Positions 1 through 7,473 of a stretch of 64,000 nucleotides of DNA are shown one piece after another. The first letter of the stretch is position 1; the number at the start of each line of letters is the position of its first letter. Origin of the DNA: Alistipes sp. (lineage in GTDB: Bacteria > Bacillota > Clostridia > Oscillospirales > Ruminococcaceae). The translations under genes and the position numbers were made by a program. Under the pieces are notes generated by a model that was not told the DNA's origin, ran no database searches, and saw nothing but the letters and a program-made list of their open reading frames with translations. The stretch lies in contig JAMPAJ010000001.1 in the NCBI GenBank assembly GCA_023667265.1, forward strand, positions 207,428-271,427, given 5' to 3'.

Positions 1-521
1 TGGACGCCTTTTCGGTGTCGGTATGCAAGGGTCTGAGCATGAAAAAGATCGACTACAAGGGAGCAGCTGTAACTGCGCTGTTTTTCGGCGCATTTCAGGC
101 AGCTATGCCGCTTATAGGCTATTTTCTCGGAAGCTATTTTGAGAAATTCATAAGTACATACAGCCACTGGATAGCCTTTGTTCTGTTGGGTATCATCGGC
201 GGCAAAATGATCTACGAGGTCATAAGGGGCGAGGAGGACGGCGACGGCGTCAAGGAATATAAGCTTGACATAAAGGAGCTGCTTATACTTTCTATCGCCA
301 CCAGCATTGACGCTCTTGCAGTCGGAGTTATATTTGCGGCGCAGAAAACGAATCTGATCCTGTCGGTTTCGGTCATCGGCGGAATAACTTTTGTTATTTG
401 TCTTGCAGGCGTTATTATCGGCAACCGCTTCGGTACGAAATATGAGAAAAAAGCGGAGCTTGCAGGCGGTATCGTGCTTTGTCTTATAGGCGTGAAGCTG
501 CTTCTGGACGGATTATTGTAA
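1..521 (+). CDS. mntP: Manganese efflux pump MntP, 5' end outside window
   Basis: Partial gene. The open frame runs in from the window edge (first whole codon at base 3), and the first residues read DAFSVSVCKGL, matching the conserved first helix of the MntP/YebN family, where the Asp lines the Mn2+ path. About 172 residues are visible with five further hydrophobic segments and the second conserved block SIDALAVG, so only the first 10-20 residues are missing. The GTG at 15 is internal, not a start. MntP exports Mn2+ across the cytoplasmic membrane. A Mn riboswitch often precedes such genes but would lie outside the window. Family assignment is secure. Confidence 0.9.
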   Translation, partial: DAFSVSVCKGLSMKKIDYKGAAVTALFFGAFQAAMPLIGYFLGSYFEKFISTYSHWIAFVLLGIIGGKMIYEVIRGEEDGDGVKEYKLDIKELLILSIATSIDALAVGVIFAAQKTNLILSVSVIGGITFVICLAGVIIGNRFGTKYEKKAELAGGIVLCLIGVKLLLDGLL

Positions 522-529
522 ATGCATTA

Positions 530-562
530 AAAAAGACATCCCGTGAGAATTCCGGGATGTCT
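530..562 (-). terminator. Rho-independent terminator of the PP2C/tatD operon
   Basis: Perfect 9-bp stem (GACATCCCG/CGGGATGTC). Read on the minus strand it is followed by six T residues, so it best terminates the leftward operon, although it also lies just behind mntP. Confidence 0.75.
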
Positions 563-564
563 AA

Positions 565-612
565 GAGCCTGTTCAGAATCTCTGCGTGCGCGTGGAAATT
601 CTGAACAGGCTC
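565..612. repeat. 48-bp inverted-repeat mini-element, GARCYTGTTC family
   Basis: Perfect 15-bp terminal inverted repeats beginning GAGCCTGTTCAGAAT enclose an 18-bp centre. The flanks are TAA (562-564) on the left and TTA (613-615) on the right. The right flank is the stop codon of the minus-strand phosphatase gene. The same end sequence (GARCYTG) occurs in elements at 42637, 44411 and 60313, the last two flanked by exact TAA duplications. It is probably a deleted non-autonomous mobile element; it could also be used as a terminator hairpin. Confidence 0.6.
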
Positions 613-1359
613 TTATATTTTCATCACAGCAACAATGGAAATATTATCGTTGCCCTGGCGTGCAAGGGCTGCTTTTACCAGAAGCTCCAGCCGCTTCGGG
701 AGGCTTTTTGGCAGCTCCATAATGCACTGCATTTCAAGTGTCGACAGAAAATCCGACAAGCCGTCGGAGCATATCAGCAGCACATCTCCGTACTCCATTC
801 CGCCCTCGATAGTCTGGATATCAATTTTCGGCAAGTCCTTGATATTGCCAAAAGCCGGAAAAATTATATTCCGGTGGACGTGAGTTTTTCTGTCCTCCTG
901 AGATATCGAGCCTTCCTCGATGAGCAGCTGCACCAGGGACTGATCTCTCGAAAGCTGCCGGAGACTGCCCTCTCTGAATCGGTAAAGCCTGGAATCCCCC
1001 ACGTTAAAGGCAATAACGCTGCCGTCGGCGTCCACTGCAACTCCGCAGAGAGTCGTCTGCATATTATGGCTGTCCGGGTCGTTCCGGCTGTGCTCCGCAA
1101 GCTCCTCATGAACGGCAAAAAGGCTGCTCCTAAGACCTTCAACAGAGAGATCCTCGATTTTCGCAACCTTTTCAAGACACATGGAAGAGGCAAGCTCCCC
1201 GGCGCTTTCGCCCGACACGCCGTCGGAGACCGCAGCGATAAACGCAGCGTCAAGCTCCTTCTCCGAAGCTCCGGAGGTAAGGACGACTCCTCCTACGAGT
1301 ACGGCGTCTTCGTTATGAGGCATATTGCCTTTTTCGGTTATTCCGCAGCAGTAGTACAT
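613..1359 (-). CDS. PP2C-family serine/threonine protein phosphatase
   Basis: 248 residues, the usual size for a compact bacterial PPM/PP2C phosphatase. The metal-binding and active-site motifs are visible in order: NEDAV near residue 17, VSDGVSGE near 45, a GDSRLYRFREGSL block near 120, SDGLSDF near 196, and NDNISIV at the end. It removes phosphate from Ser/Thr residues using two Mn2+/Mg2+ ions, in the cytoplasm. The start ATG has AAAGGA 8 nt upstream. It is the last gene of an operon with tatD (12-nt gap) and an LCP-like gene. No Hanks-type kinase is seen in the window, so its partner is unknown. The stop codon abuts the repeat at 565-612. Confidence 0.88.
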   Translation of the reverse strand: MYYCCGITEKGNMPHNEDAVLVGGVVLTSGASEKELDAAFIAAVSDGVSGESAGELASSMCLEKVAKIEDLSVEGLRSSLFAVHEELAEHSRNDPDSHNMQTTLCGVAVDADGSVIAFNVGDSRLYRFREGSLRQLSRDQSLVQLLIEEGSISQEDRKTHVHRNIIFPAFGNIKDLPKIDIQTIEGGMEYGDVLLICSDGLSDFLSTLEMQCIMELPKSLPKRLELLVKAALARQGNDNISIVAVMKI

Positions 1360-1371
1360 GGCTTTATTCCT

Positions 1372-2133
1372 TTAAATACGATAAAATCTTTTTCCGTTTT
1401 CGTTGGTTATGTCAATAAGCTCCTGCACGTCCAGACCTTTTATTTCGGCTGCTTTAGCCGCTGTAGAGGCTATCATGGAGCTGTCGCATCGCCTGCCTCT
1501 GAACGGTTCGGGAGCCATGTAGGGACAGTCGGTCTCCAGAAGAAGCCTGTCTGTCGGAACTTCTGCGAGGGCTTTAAGCGCCTTTTTAGCATTTTTAAAT
1601 GTAAGAACACCTGTAAACCCAACGTACAGTCCAAGCTTCAGGACTTCTCGTGCCATTTCCGCCGAACCGCTGAAGCAGTGTACAACGGCGTTGGGTCTAT
1701 GATCTTTCAGTATGCTCAGGGTGTCCTCCCAGGCGTCCCGGGTGTGGATGATGACCGGCATATCAAACCGCTTTGCCAGTTCAAGCTGCTCCTCGAACAG
1801 CTTTATCTGCTTTTCACGGCAGTATCCGTCATAGTGATAGTCCAGTCCGATCTCGCCTATAGCCATTGTTTTGTGCAGGGCAGCGGCGGCTTCTACGATA
1901 CTAAGGTAATCCTCCGGGTTGTCGTCTGCGCTTTCCGGGTGGACTCCGGCGGCGGAGTAGATATAGCTGTATTTTTCCGCCAGCAGCGCGTTTTCCCGGG
2001 TGTCCTCAACGGATGAGGAAGCCAGCATCACAAGAGAAACTCCCATATCCGGCAGATTTTTCAGCAGCTCCTCTCTGTCAGCGTCGAAGGCATGGTCGGC
2101 ATAGTGGGCGTGCGTATCAAAAATGTTGTTCAT
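1372..2133 (-). CDS. tatD: TatD family metal-dependent hydrolase (DNase)
   Basis: 253 residues, full length for TatD. Metal ligands are in the expected places: DTHAHY at residues 6-11, GEIGLDYHYD near 93, IHTRDAW near 129, HCFSGS near 152 and LETDCPYMAP near 199. TatD enzymes are cytoplasmic 3'-5' DNases/hydrolases of the amidohydrolase superfamily. The start codon overlaps the stop of the upstream LCP-like gene (ATGA, 2130-2133), implying coupled translation. A TatD-associated radical SAM gene lies 3 kb away on the other strand. Confidence 0.93.
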   Translation of the reverse strand: MNNIFDTHAHYADHAFDADREELLKNLPDMGVSLVMLASSSVEDTRENALLAEKYSYIYSAAGVHPESADDNPEDYLSIVEAAAALHKTMAIGEIGLDYHYDGYCREKQIKLFEEQLELAKRFDMPVIIHTRDAWEDTLSILKDHRPNAVVHCFSGSAEMAREVLKLGLYVGFTGVLTFKNAKKALKALAEVPTDRLLLETDCPYMAPEPFRGRRCDSSMIASTAAKAAEIKGLDVQELIDITNENGKRFYRI

Positions 2134-3041
2134 AATTTATCCTCGTCCTTGCTTTCGTCGTAGCTGTAATATTCTTTTCTGAAATCAGCCAGAAAGCTTT
2201 CGGAGGGCAGAAAGTCCTCTCCGGAAACATCGCCCTCCAGAATAAGGAATGACGCGATAGCTCTGCCGTTAGCGAGCATATTTTTAATGGCTACCTTATG
2301 ATTGCGGTAGTCAACTGCCGTTATATCGGTGTCGGTGATGTTGACGATGCTGTTGAAGCTGTTGTCAAGGTTGTCGGCAATACGCTGTCCCACATTCTGG
2401 TTTACCATAGCGGAGGCAATAGAGCCTGTCATGTACGCACGCTCGGTCTCGCCGTCCGGGAAAAGGGGATAGAGAATGAGCTTTTCGACCTGGCTGGAGG
2501 TCAGATTCATATCGGAGCCGTCGCTTTCAAAGCCCTGGATATCCTCAGAAACGGAATATGTCACGTTGCCGACCTTGTCGCAGAGAGCGATGAAGGAGTC
2601 GGAATCGAGCTTCATATAGCGGTCAATAGTAACGCCGGTGACCTTTTCGGCAAATTCGACAGCCGAGCCTGCCCCGTAGGTCTCGTAGTATGTTTTGATG
2701 CTGGGCTGCCTGTCAATTTCGGTTTCAAAGCCCTCAGAAATGGTGTTTGAGGGTATTCCCATGAAGATCAGCTTTTTGTCCTTGGGTACAGATCTCATGA
2801 GCAGGAATGTGGAGGAGCACTTCTGTTCCGGCTCATCAAGTATGAACAGTATGGTATGATTGTCGGCATAGCTGGCGGTGGTTATCTGTCTTGAGGGCGG
2901 CTCGGGAAGCTTGCTTCCTCCGCTTATGATGCCGAGATGACGCAGGAAAAAGTATGTTCCGCCGCCGACAATAAGGATTCCGAGAAAAATGGTTATGAGA
3001 TAGGGAAGAGCGATTCTTCCTGTTTTTTTCTTTGCAGCCAT
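2130..3041 (-). CDS. Degenerate LCP (LytR-CpsA-Psr)-like membrane protein
   Basis: 303 residues from the chosen ATG at 3041, which has AAAGGAG at the correct distance; an ATG 18 nt further upstream contains that Shine-Dalgarno itself and is unlikely to be used. There is one N-terminal membrane segment (about 12-36), then an extracytoplasmic domain with an LCP-like plan: NHTILFILDE, a strand plus 'IP' turn near 96, a YGAGSAVEFAEKVTG helix and the IDRYMKLDSDSFIALCDKVGNV strand-helix. LCP enzymes transfer wall polymers onto peptidoglycan and need the Arg-Asp of an IPRDT motif; here it reads IPSNT, so catalysis is doubtful. Family assignment is inferred from these blocks. It is first in an operon with tatD. 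Confidence 0.65.
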   Translation of the reverse strand: MAAKKKTGRIALPYLITIFLGILIVGGGTYFFLRHLGIISGGSKLPEPPSRQITTASYADNHTILFILDEPEQKCSSTFLLMRSVPKDKKLIFMGIPSNTISEGFETEIDRQPSIKTYYETYGAGSAVEFAEKVTGVTIDRYMKLDSDSFIALCDKVGNVTYSVSEDIQGFESDGSDMNLTSSQVEKLILYPLFPDGETERAYMTGSIASAMVNQNVGQRIADNLDNSFNSIVNITDTDITAVDYRNHKVAIKNMLANGRAIASFLILEGDVSGEDFLPSESFLADFRKEYYSYDESKDEDKL

Positions 3042-3255
3042 AGATAAGGCTCCTTTCATATAACGTTCAGTATAGAAAAATTGCTGACAGAAGATGAAAA
3101 AATTTCAGTTCATATGAATTAAAAAATTTATCCCCAATCAATTGTTAATAAAAAATAACGAAGAACAGGTTCTCAACAGGGCTTTCAACATTTCAACAGT
3201 CGAAAAAACGCGGACAATGTTGAAAATTAAAATTCAACGGAATGTTATTTTTCCT
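3042..3255. other. AT-rich intergenic region with clustered TTCAACA motifs
   Basis: About 210 bp without a gene. Between 3170 and 3236 the sequence repeats CAACA/TTCAAC several times. A perfect 10-bp inverted repeat, TTTCAACATT (3183-3192) and AATGTTGAAA (3216-3225), is spaced by 23 bp. It could be an operator or part of a transcript end; no function can be assigned. Confidence 0.4.
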
Positions 3256-4032
3256 TTAAACTATAATTTTATTTGAATTACCACTTGAAAAATTCTGACG
3301 TTGTGGTATAATAGATGGTGAGGATTCCGGCGTCGGAACGGCGAGTCTGATGTCGTTAAGCCTTTGGATAATGTTGTTCCGCTCTGTTCCGGCTTCGTCC
3401 ATAACGGCGAATACGTCCTTCATTCCGAAGCTTATCACCGGCTTTCCCCGGCGCTGGGCATAGCGGATGGTCTGGGCTGTGCCGGAGCGGCTGTTTCCTG
3501 CGAAAAAAGCCACGATCACGGAGCTGTTGTCAACCATATAATAGTTTCTGTTCTGGTAGAGCAGAGGCGATGTGCAGGGCGACGCCGCTATGCCGTATCT
3601 CATATCCGGAGCGTCGCAGGTGGTCACCAGCAGATCTGCGTATCTCTCGACTCTGCGGAGAATATTTTTATAGTCCTCCCTGAGATAGTCTGCATGGCGG
3701 AGAAAGGGCATCACGCCGACAAGCCTTGCCTTTGCAAAACGTTTCCGTTTAAGGCAGTGATCCGCAGCCCACAGATCCGTACCCTCGGCAAGACCGTTTA
3801 TCATCGTGGAGTAGCCCTTGTCCATTACAAGGTCGATATATCTGCTGAGCATAAGCCTTACTGTCATGACCGTGGCGCTCCAGAATCGCGGATCGTTCTG
3901 ATAAGGGGTAACGGCGCGTTCGCGGTGTCCGGTGATGCAGATAGCCGTCTCCTTTTGAATAATAACATCGGAAACCGGGAAAACCGACATTCCCGATGTT
4001 CTGGAATGCAGCGAAGTTGTGGGATACCTCAT
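3256..4032 (-). CDS. SLOG-fold (YpsA/DUF1273-like) protein
   Basis: 258 residues from an ATG at 4032 preceded by GGAGG 7 nt away; a longer frame to 4077 lacks a ribosome site. The first conserved block, CITGHRE near residue 32, together with NGLAEGTDLWAAD near 80 and a later NSRSGTAQTIRYAQRRGKPVI block, matches the Rossmann-like SLOG/DprA-related fold of YpsA/DUF1273 proteins. Members bind nucleotides or nucleotide-derived ligands; the substrate is unknown. It is monocistronic and divergent from alr. The last 25 residues are polar and unlike the family core. Confidence 0.72.
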   Translation of the reverse strand: MRYPTTSLHSRTSGMSVFPVSDVIIQKETAICITGHRERAVTPYQNDPRFWSATVMTVRLMLSRYIDLVMDKGYSTMINGLAEGTDLWAADHCLKRKRFAKARLVGVMPFLRHADYLREDYKNILRRVERYADLLVTTCDAPDMRYGIAASPCTSPLLYQNRNYYMVDNSSVIVAFFAGNSRSGTAQTIRYAQRRGKPVISFGMKDVFAVMDEAGTERNNIIQRLNDIRLAVPTPESSPSIIPQRQNFSSGNSNKIIV

Positions 4033-4174
4033 AATTCGCCTCCGAGAAAAATTTTTGACAAAATCAGATTTCGTCAATACATTATTATTGTAACATAAAC
4101 CGGAATTTTTTTCAAGTCATTTCGCAAAGCTGTAACTATTTATTAATATATATATTCATGAAAGGAACGATGAA

Positions 4175-5314
4175 ATGAAACCATATCTGAAAAGAGCATG
4201 GGCAGAGATCTCCTTGCCGACTCTGCGGAGAAATTACGAGATCGTTAAAGGCTTGAATTCGCCGTCTACAGAGGTAATGGCTGTTGTCAAGGCGGACGCC
4301 TACGGTCACGGCGACGAGCAGATAATCCGCTGTCTCGGCGAGGACTGCGGAGTAAAATATTTTGCCGTGTCGAATCTTGACGAGGCGATAGCTGTGAGAA
4401 AATGCCGAAGCGACGCGGAAATACTCATCTTAGGCTATACGCCGCCGGAATATGCCCACGAGATCTCCATGTACAATATCATTCAGGGCGTAGTTTCCAG
4501 AGAGTACGCCGCCGACCTTGCCCGGAACAGTCCCCAGCCCATACGCTGCCACGTGAAGATCGACACCGGTATGGGAAGAATAGGACTCCGGTTCGACACG
4601 CCGGAGGAGTGCGCGGAGGAGATCCAGGCGATAATGGGGATCGAAAAGGTCGCCGTAGAGGGGATATATACCCATTTTGCCGTAGCTGACAGCGATTCTC
4701 CGGACAACATCGGCTATACGGACAGACAGGAGAAATTTATTCTTGACGTCTGGTCGGAGCTGGAGAAAAAGGGTGTAAGGCTGCCCCACGTTCACTTTAT
4801 GAACAGCGCCGCGACCTGCTACAGAAATTCGCCGAGGAGTACGCTTTCCAGGGCGGGGATAATTCTGTACGGACTTCACCCGGATATCAGTCTGGATATT
4901 CCGGAGGGACTTGAACCGGTCATGGAACTGAAGGCTGTCATTTCACAGGTGAAAACGGTTCAGCCTGGTACCTGCATCAGCTACGGCAGGACATTTGCGG
5001 CAGACCGGGAAATGCGCGTCGCCACGGTAACTATTGGCTACGCTGACGGCTATTCCAGGCTGCTGTCCTCAAAGGGCGAGATACTTGTCCGCGGAAAACG
5101 CTGCCCGATAGTGGGAAGAGTGTGCATGGATCAGCTTATGATAGACGTTTCGGCAGTTCCGGATGCCGCTTCCGGGGACATCGTCACCCTTATCGGAAAG
5201 GACTGCGGAGAGCGGATAACTGCCGACGAGCTTGCCGCGATATACGGAACTATCGGCTATGAGGTGGTATGCGGCATCTCGAAACGCGTACCGAGAATTT
5301 ACATAGATCGTTAA
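4175..5314 (+). CDS. alr: Alanine racemase
   Basis: 379 residues, the standard length. It interconverts L- and D-alanine with PLP for peptidoglycan synthesis. The PLP lysine is K39 in VVKADAYGHG and the opposite catalytic tyrosine is Y270 in CISYGRTF. HFMNSAATC, RAGIILYGLHP and VCMDQLMIDVS are the other signature blocks. AAAGGA lies upstream of the ATG at good spacing. The radical SAM gene starts 21 nt after the stop, so the two may be co-transcribed. No unusual residues. Confidence 0.97.
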   Translation: MKPYLKRAWAEISLPTLRRNYEIVKGLNSPSTEVMAVVKADAYGHGDEQIIRCLGEDCGVKYFAVSNLDEAIAVRKCRSDAEILILGYTPPEYAHEISMYNIIQGVVSREYAADLARNSPQPIRCHVKIDTGMGRIGLRFDTPEECAEEIQAIMGIEKVAVEGIYTHFAVADSDSPDNIGYTDRQEKFILDVWSELEKKGVRLPHVHFMNSAATCYRNSPRSTLSRAGIILYGLHPDISLDIPEGLEPVMELKAVISQVKTVQPGTCISYGRTFAADREMRVATVTIGYADGYSRLLSSKGEILVRGKRCPIVGRVCMDQLMIDVSAVPDAASGDIVTLIGKDCGERITADELAAIYGTIGYEVVCGISKRVPRIYIDR

Positions 5315-5335
5315 TAAAACTGGGAGGAAATAAAA

Positions 5336-5947
5336 ATGAAAGCTATGACTATATCCTATGAAGTTGGAAACAATCTTTATCTGAATTTAACAAATCAGTG
5401 CCCCTGCGCCTGTACATTCTGCATAAGAAACAACGCTGACGGAGCATACGGTTCAGATCCGCTGTGGCTGGAGCATGAGCCGTCGCTGGAGGAAATATTT
5501 TCCGATCTGGATAAGCGCGATCTGGCGAAATACGATGAGATAGTATTCTGCGGCTACGGCGAGCCTACCTGTCGTCTTGACGCCATGCTTGCAGTCGCTG
5601 ACGAGCTGAAAGCGCGCTGCTCCGGAATACAGCTGCGTCTCAATACAAACGGTCTTGGCGACCTGATAAACGGCAGACCGATCGCGGAGGAGCTGTGCAG
5701 ATTTATCGACATTATTTCCGTGTCGCTGAACGCCGGAACAAGGGACGAGTATATGAAGGTCACGCGCCCGAAATTCGGGAACGCCTGGGAGGCTATGCAC
5801 AAATTTACAGCAGATTGTGTCGCTCAGAATTCGGCGGAGGTGATAATGTCTGTGGTGGACGTTATTCCGGCTGAGCAGATAGCTGCGGCAAAACAGGTTG
5901 CGGAGAGCCTCGGAGCAAAGCTTCGCGTCCGGGAGTACGACGAATAA
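5336..5947 (+). CDS. TatD-associated radical SAM protein
   Basis: 203 residues. The radical SAM 4Fe-4S motif is C22-x3-C26-x2-C29, with an extra Cys at 24, followed by the glycine-rich GYGEPTCR block near 79 and an NTNG motif. There is no SPASM or other C-terminal extension, so only the core barrel is present. Size and motif match the small family annotated as TatD-associated radical SAM proteins, whose genes usually sit near tatD; here tatD is about 3 kb away in another operon. The reaction is unknown. GGAGG precedes the ATG. Probably co-transcribed with alr. Confidence 0.8.
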   Translation: MKAMTISYEVGNNLYLNLTNQCPCACTFCIRNNADGAYGSDPLWLEHEPSLEEIFSDLDKRDLAKYDEIVFCGYGEPTCRLDAMLAVADELKARCSGIQLRLNTNGLGDLINGRPIAEELCRFIDIISVSLNAGTRDEYMKVTRPKFGNAWEAMHKFTADCVAQNSAEVIMSVVDVIPAEQIAAAKQVAESLGAKLRVREYDE

Positions 5948-6022
5948 AAATGCACAAAAATCAGCTTCGGATTTTGTATATATTTTTTGCCGCTATCTAT
6001 GGAAATTATCAGCATAATATGT

Positions 6023-6028
6023 TATAAT
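6023..6028 (+). promoter_or_regulatory. Likely -10 box upstream of the 42-aa peptide gene
   Basis: Consensus TATAAT with a weak TGGAAA at 6000-6005 (17-bp spacer), 41 nt upstream of the peptide start. Confidence 0.5.
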
Positions 6029-6068
6029 GAATGAGTAGGACATTTTTGTTGGCTCGGGAGGTATCGTC

Positions 6069-6197
6069 ATGACTAAAAAAGGAAAAATATCCCTTGCAGT
6101 TTCGCTTTCAGCGGTAGTTGTGCTGCTGGGCGCAGCGGCAGCTGCTTCGGTGATGTGCAAGATGATCTATGAGAAAAAATACTTCGACGCCAACTGA
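6069..6197 (+). CDS. Small single-pass membrane peptide (42 aa)
   Basis: Short open frame with a strong ribosome site (GGGAGG, 8 nt before ATG) and a good -10 box upstream. The product has a basic start (MTKKGK), one hydrophobic segment of about 22 residues rich in Val/Leu/Ala, then a charged tail ending KYFDAN. That is a typical N-in or N-out single-span micro-protein. It lies between the radical SAM gene and ilvE, 42 nt before ilvE. Function unknown; the call rests on translation signals and composition only. Confidence 0.55.
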   Translation: MTKKGKISLAVSLSAVVVLLGAAAAASVMCKMIYEKKYFDAN

Positions 6198-6239
6198 TGA
6201 TGTCGGTTTTCTAAAACTTTTAATAAAGAAGGTATAAAA

Positions 6240-7307
6240 ATGGAAATCAAATTTACAAAAGCGGAAAGCTTGAAGAAAAAGCCGCAGCCCGGCGACGCAC
6301 TGGGATTCGGTCACATATTTACAGATTATATGCTGGTTATGCCCTATGACGAGGGTCAGGGCTGGCACGATCCCGAAATAAAGCCCTATGGCTCTATCGA
6401 GCTTTCTCCTGCCGCAATGTGCCTCCACTACGGTCAGACCGTGTTCGAGGGACTCAAGGCATACAGAACAGCCGAGGGAAAGGTTCAGCTTTTCCGTCCC
6501 GATGAAAATTTCAAGAGACTGAACGTTTCAAACGAGCGTCTCGTTATTCCGGAGCTGCCTGAGGAGCTGGCTATGCAGTGTCTTATGGAGCTGCTTAAGA
6601 TCGAGAAGGACTGGGTTCCCTCAAAGGACGGCGAGTCGCTGTACATCCGTCCCTACATATTCGCCTGCGATCCCTACCTCGGCGTAAAGCCCGGCGAGCA
6701 CTATCTGTTTATGATAATTCTGTCACCCTCCGGCGCATACTACGCAAGCGGACTTGACCCTGTAAATATCTACGTTGAGAGCAAGTATGTCCGTGCAGTA
6801 CGCGGCGGTATGGGCTTTGCAAAGACAGGCGGAAACTACGCAGCGTCTCTTATCGGTCAGGACGAGGCTCACAAGCAGAACTACTCGCAGGTTCTCTGGC
6901 TCGACGGCGTTGAGCAGAAGTATATCGAAGAGGTAGGCGCAATGAACATCTTCTTCGTTATTGACGGAGAAGTTGTAACTCCTATGCTCCAGGGCTCGAT
7001 CCTGCCCGGTATCACGAGAAAATCGGCTATCGAGGTCTGCCGCTCGAAGGGTATCAAGGTCTCGGAGAGACGCATCACGATCCAGGAAATTGCCGACGCT
7101 TATGATGCAGGAAAGCTCAACGAGGTATTCGGAACAGGTACGGCTGCCGTTATTTCCCCTGTTGGACACCTGAAGTGGAACGACAAGGTAATGGAGATAA
7201 ACGGCAACAAGATAGGCAAGATCTCACAGATGCTCTATGATACTATGACAGGTATTCAGTGGGGCAAGATCGAGGATACGTTCGGTTGGACTGTTGAAGT
7301 TAAGTAA
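6240..7307 (+). CDS. ilvE: Branched-chain amino acid aminotransferase
   Basis: 355 residues, matching the longer (type II) IlvE proteins. A PLP-dependent class IV transaminase, it performs the last step of Leu/Ile/Val synthesis or the first of their breakdown. The Schiff-base lysine is K195 in MGFAKTGGNYAAS. HYGQTVFEGLKAYR near 63, RPYIFACDP near 137 and FGTGTAAVISPVG near 303 are family blocks. AGAAGG precedes the ATG. A hairpin terminator follows. It appears to be transcribed alone or with the 42-aa peptide; no T-box leader is visible. Confidence 0.95.
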   Translation: MEIKFTKAESLKKKPQPGDALGFGHIFTDYMLVMPYDEGQGWHDPEIKPYGSIELSPAAMCLHYGQTVFEGLKAYRTAEGKVQLFRPDENFKRLNVSNERLVIPELPEELAMQCLMELLKIEKDWVPSKDGESLYIRPYIFACDPYLGVKPGEHYLFMIILSPSGAYYASGLDPVNIYVESKYVRAVRGGMGFAKTGGNYAASLIGQDEAHKQNYSQVLWLDGVEQKYIEEVGAMNIFFVIDGEVVTPMLQGSILPGITRKSAIEVCRSKGIKVSERRITIQEIADAYDAGKLNEVFGTGTAAVISPVGHLKWNDKVMEINGNKIGKISQMLYDTMTGIQWGKIEDTFGWTVEVK

Positions 7308-7315
7308 AATATTAT

Positions 7316-7353
7316 TGAGCTGTCGTGAGCAATGCCGCGGCAGCTTTTTATTT
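7316..7353 (+). terminator. Terminator after ilvE
   Basis: Imperfect stem AGCTGTCG/CGGCAGCT followed by TTTTTATTTTT, 10 nt after the ilvE stop. Confidence 0.75.
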
Positions 7354-7389
7354 TTAAAAATGTTAATATATTTCTTTTGCAGAAAATAC

Positions 7390-7418
7390 TTGAATTTATC
7401 GTGATACTGTGATATAAT
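7390..7418 (+). promoter_or_regulatory. Sigma-A type promoter of purA
   Basis: TTGAAT, 17-bp spacer, TATAAT; 56 nt before the purA start. Confidence 0.8.
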
Positions 7419-7473
7419 AAATTGTAAGAGCCTGTTTTGGCTGTAAATTAATAATACGAAAAGAGGAATCATA

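Noticed and set aside
586..2016. Long plus-strand open frame of 476 codons
   Set aside because: Antisense to the PP2C and tatD genes, both recognised by catalytic motifs; basic, low-complexity product and no ribosome site.
3130..3240. Possible replication origin or DnaA boxes (TTATCCCCA)
   Set aside because: Only one imperfect box and no dnaA/dnaN or AT-rich unwinding pattern nearby.
3285..3312. Plus-strand TTGAAA-16-TATAAT
   Set aside because: Lies inside the 3' end of the minus-strand SLOG gene and leads to no plus-strand gene; probably chance, though an antisense start cannot be excluded.
7427..7450. GAGCCTGTTTTGGCT near purA as a mini-element end
   Set aside because: No matching second end or target duplication; only a small AGCC/GGCT stem in the leader.
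7419..7473. Purine riboswitch before purA
   Set aside because: The leader is too short and lacks the conserved aptamer core.
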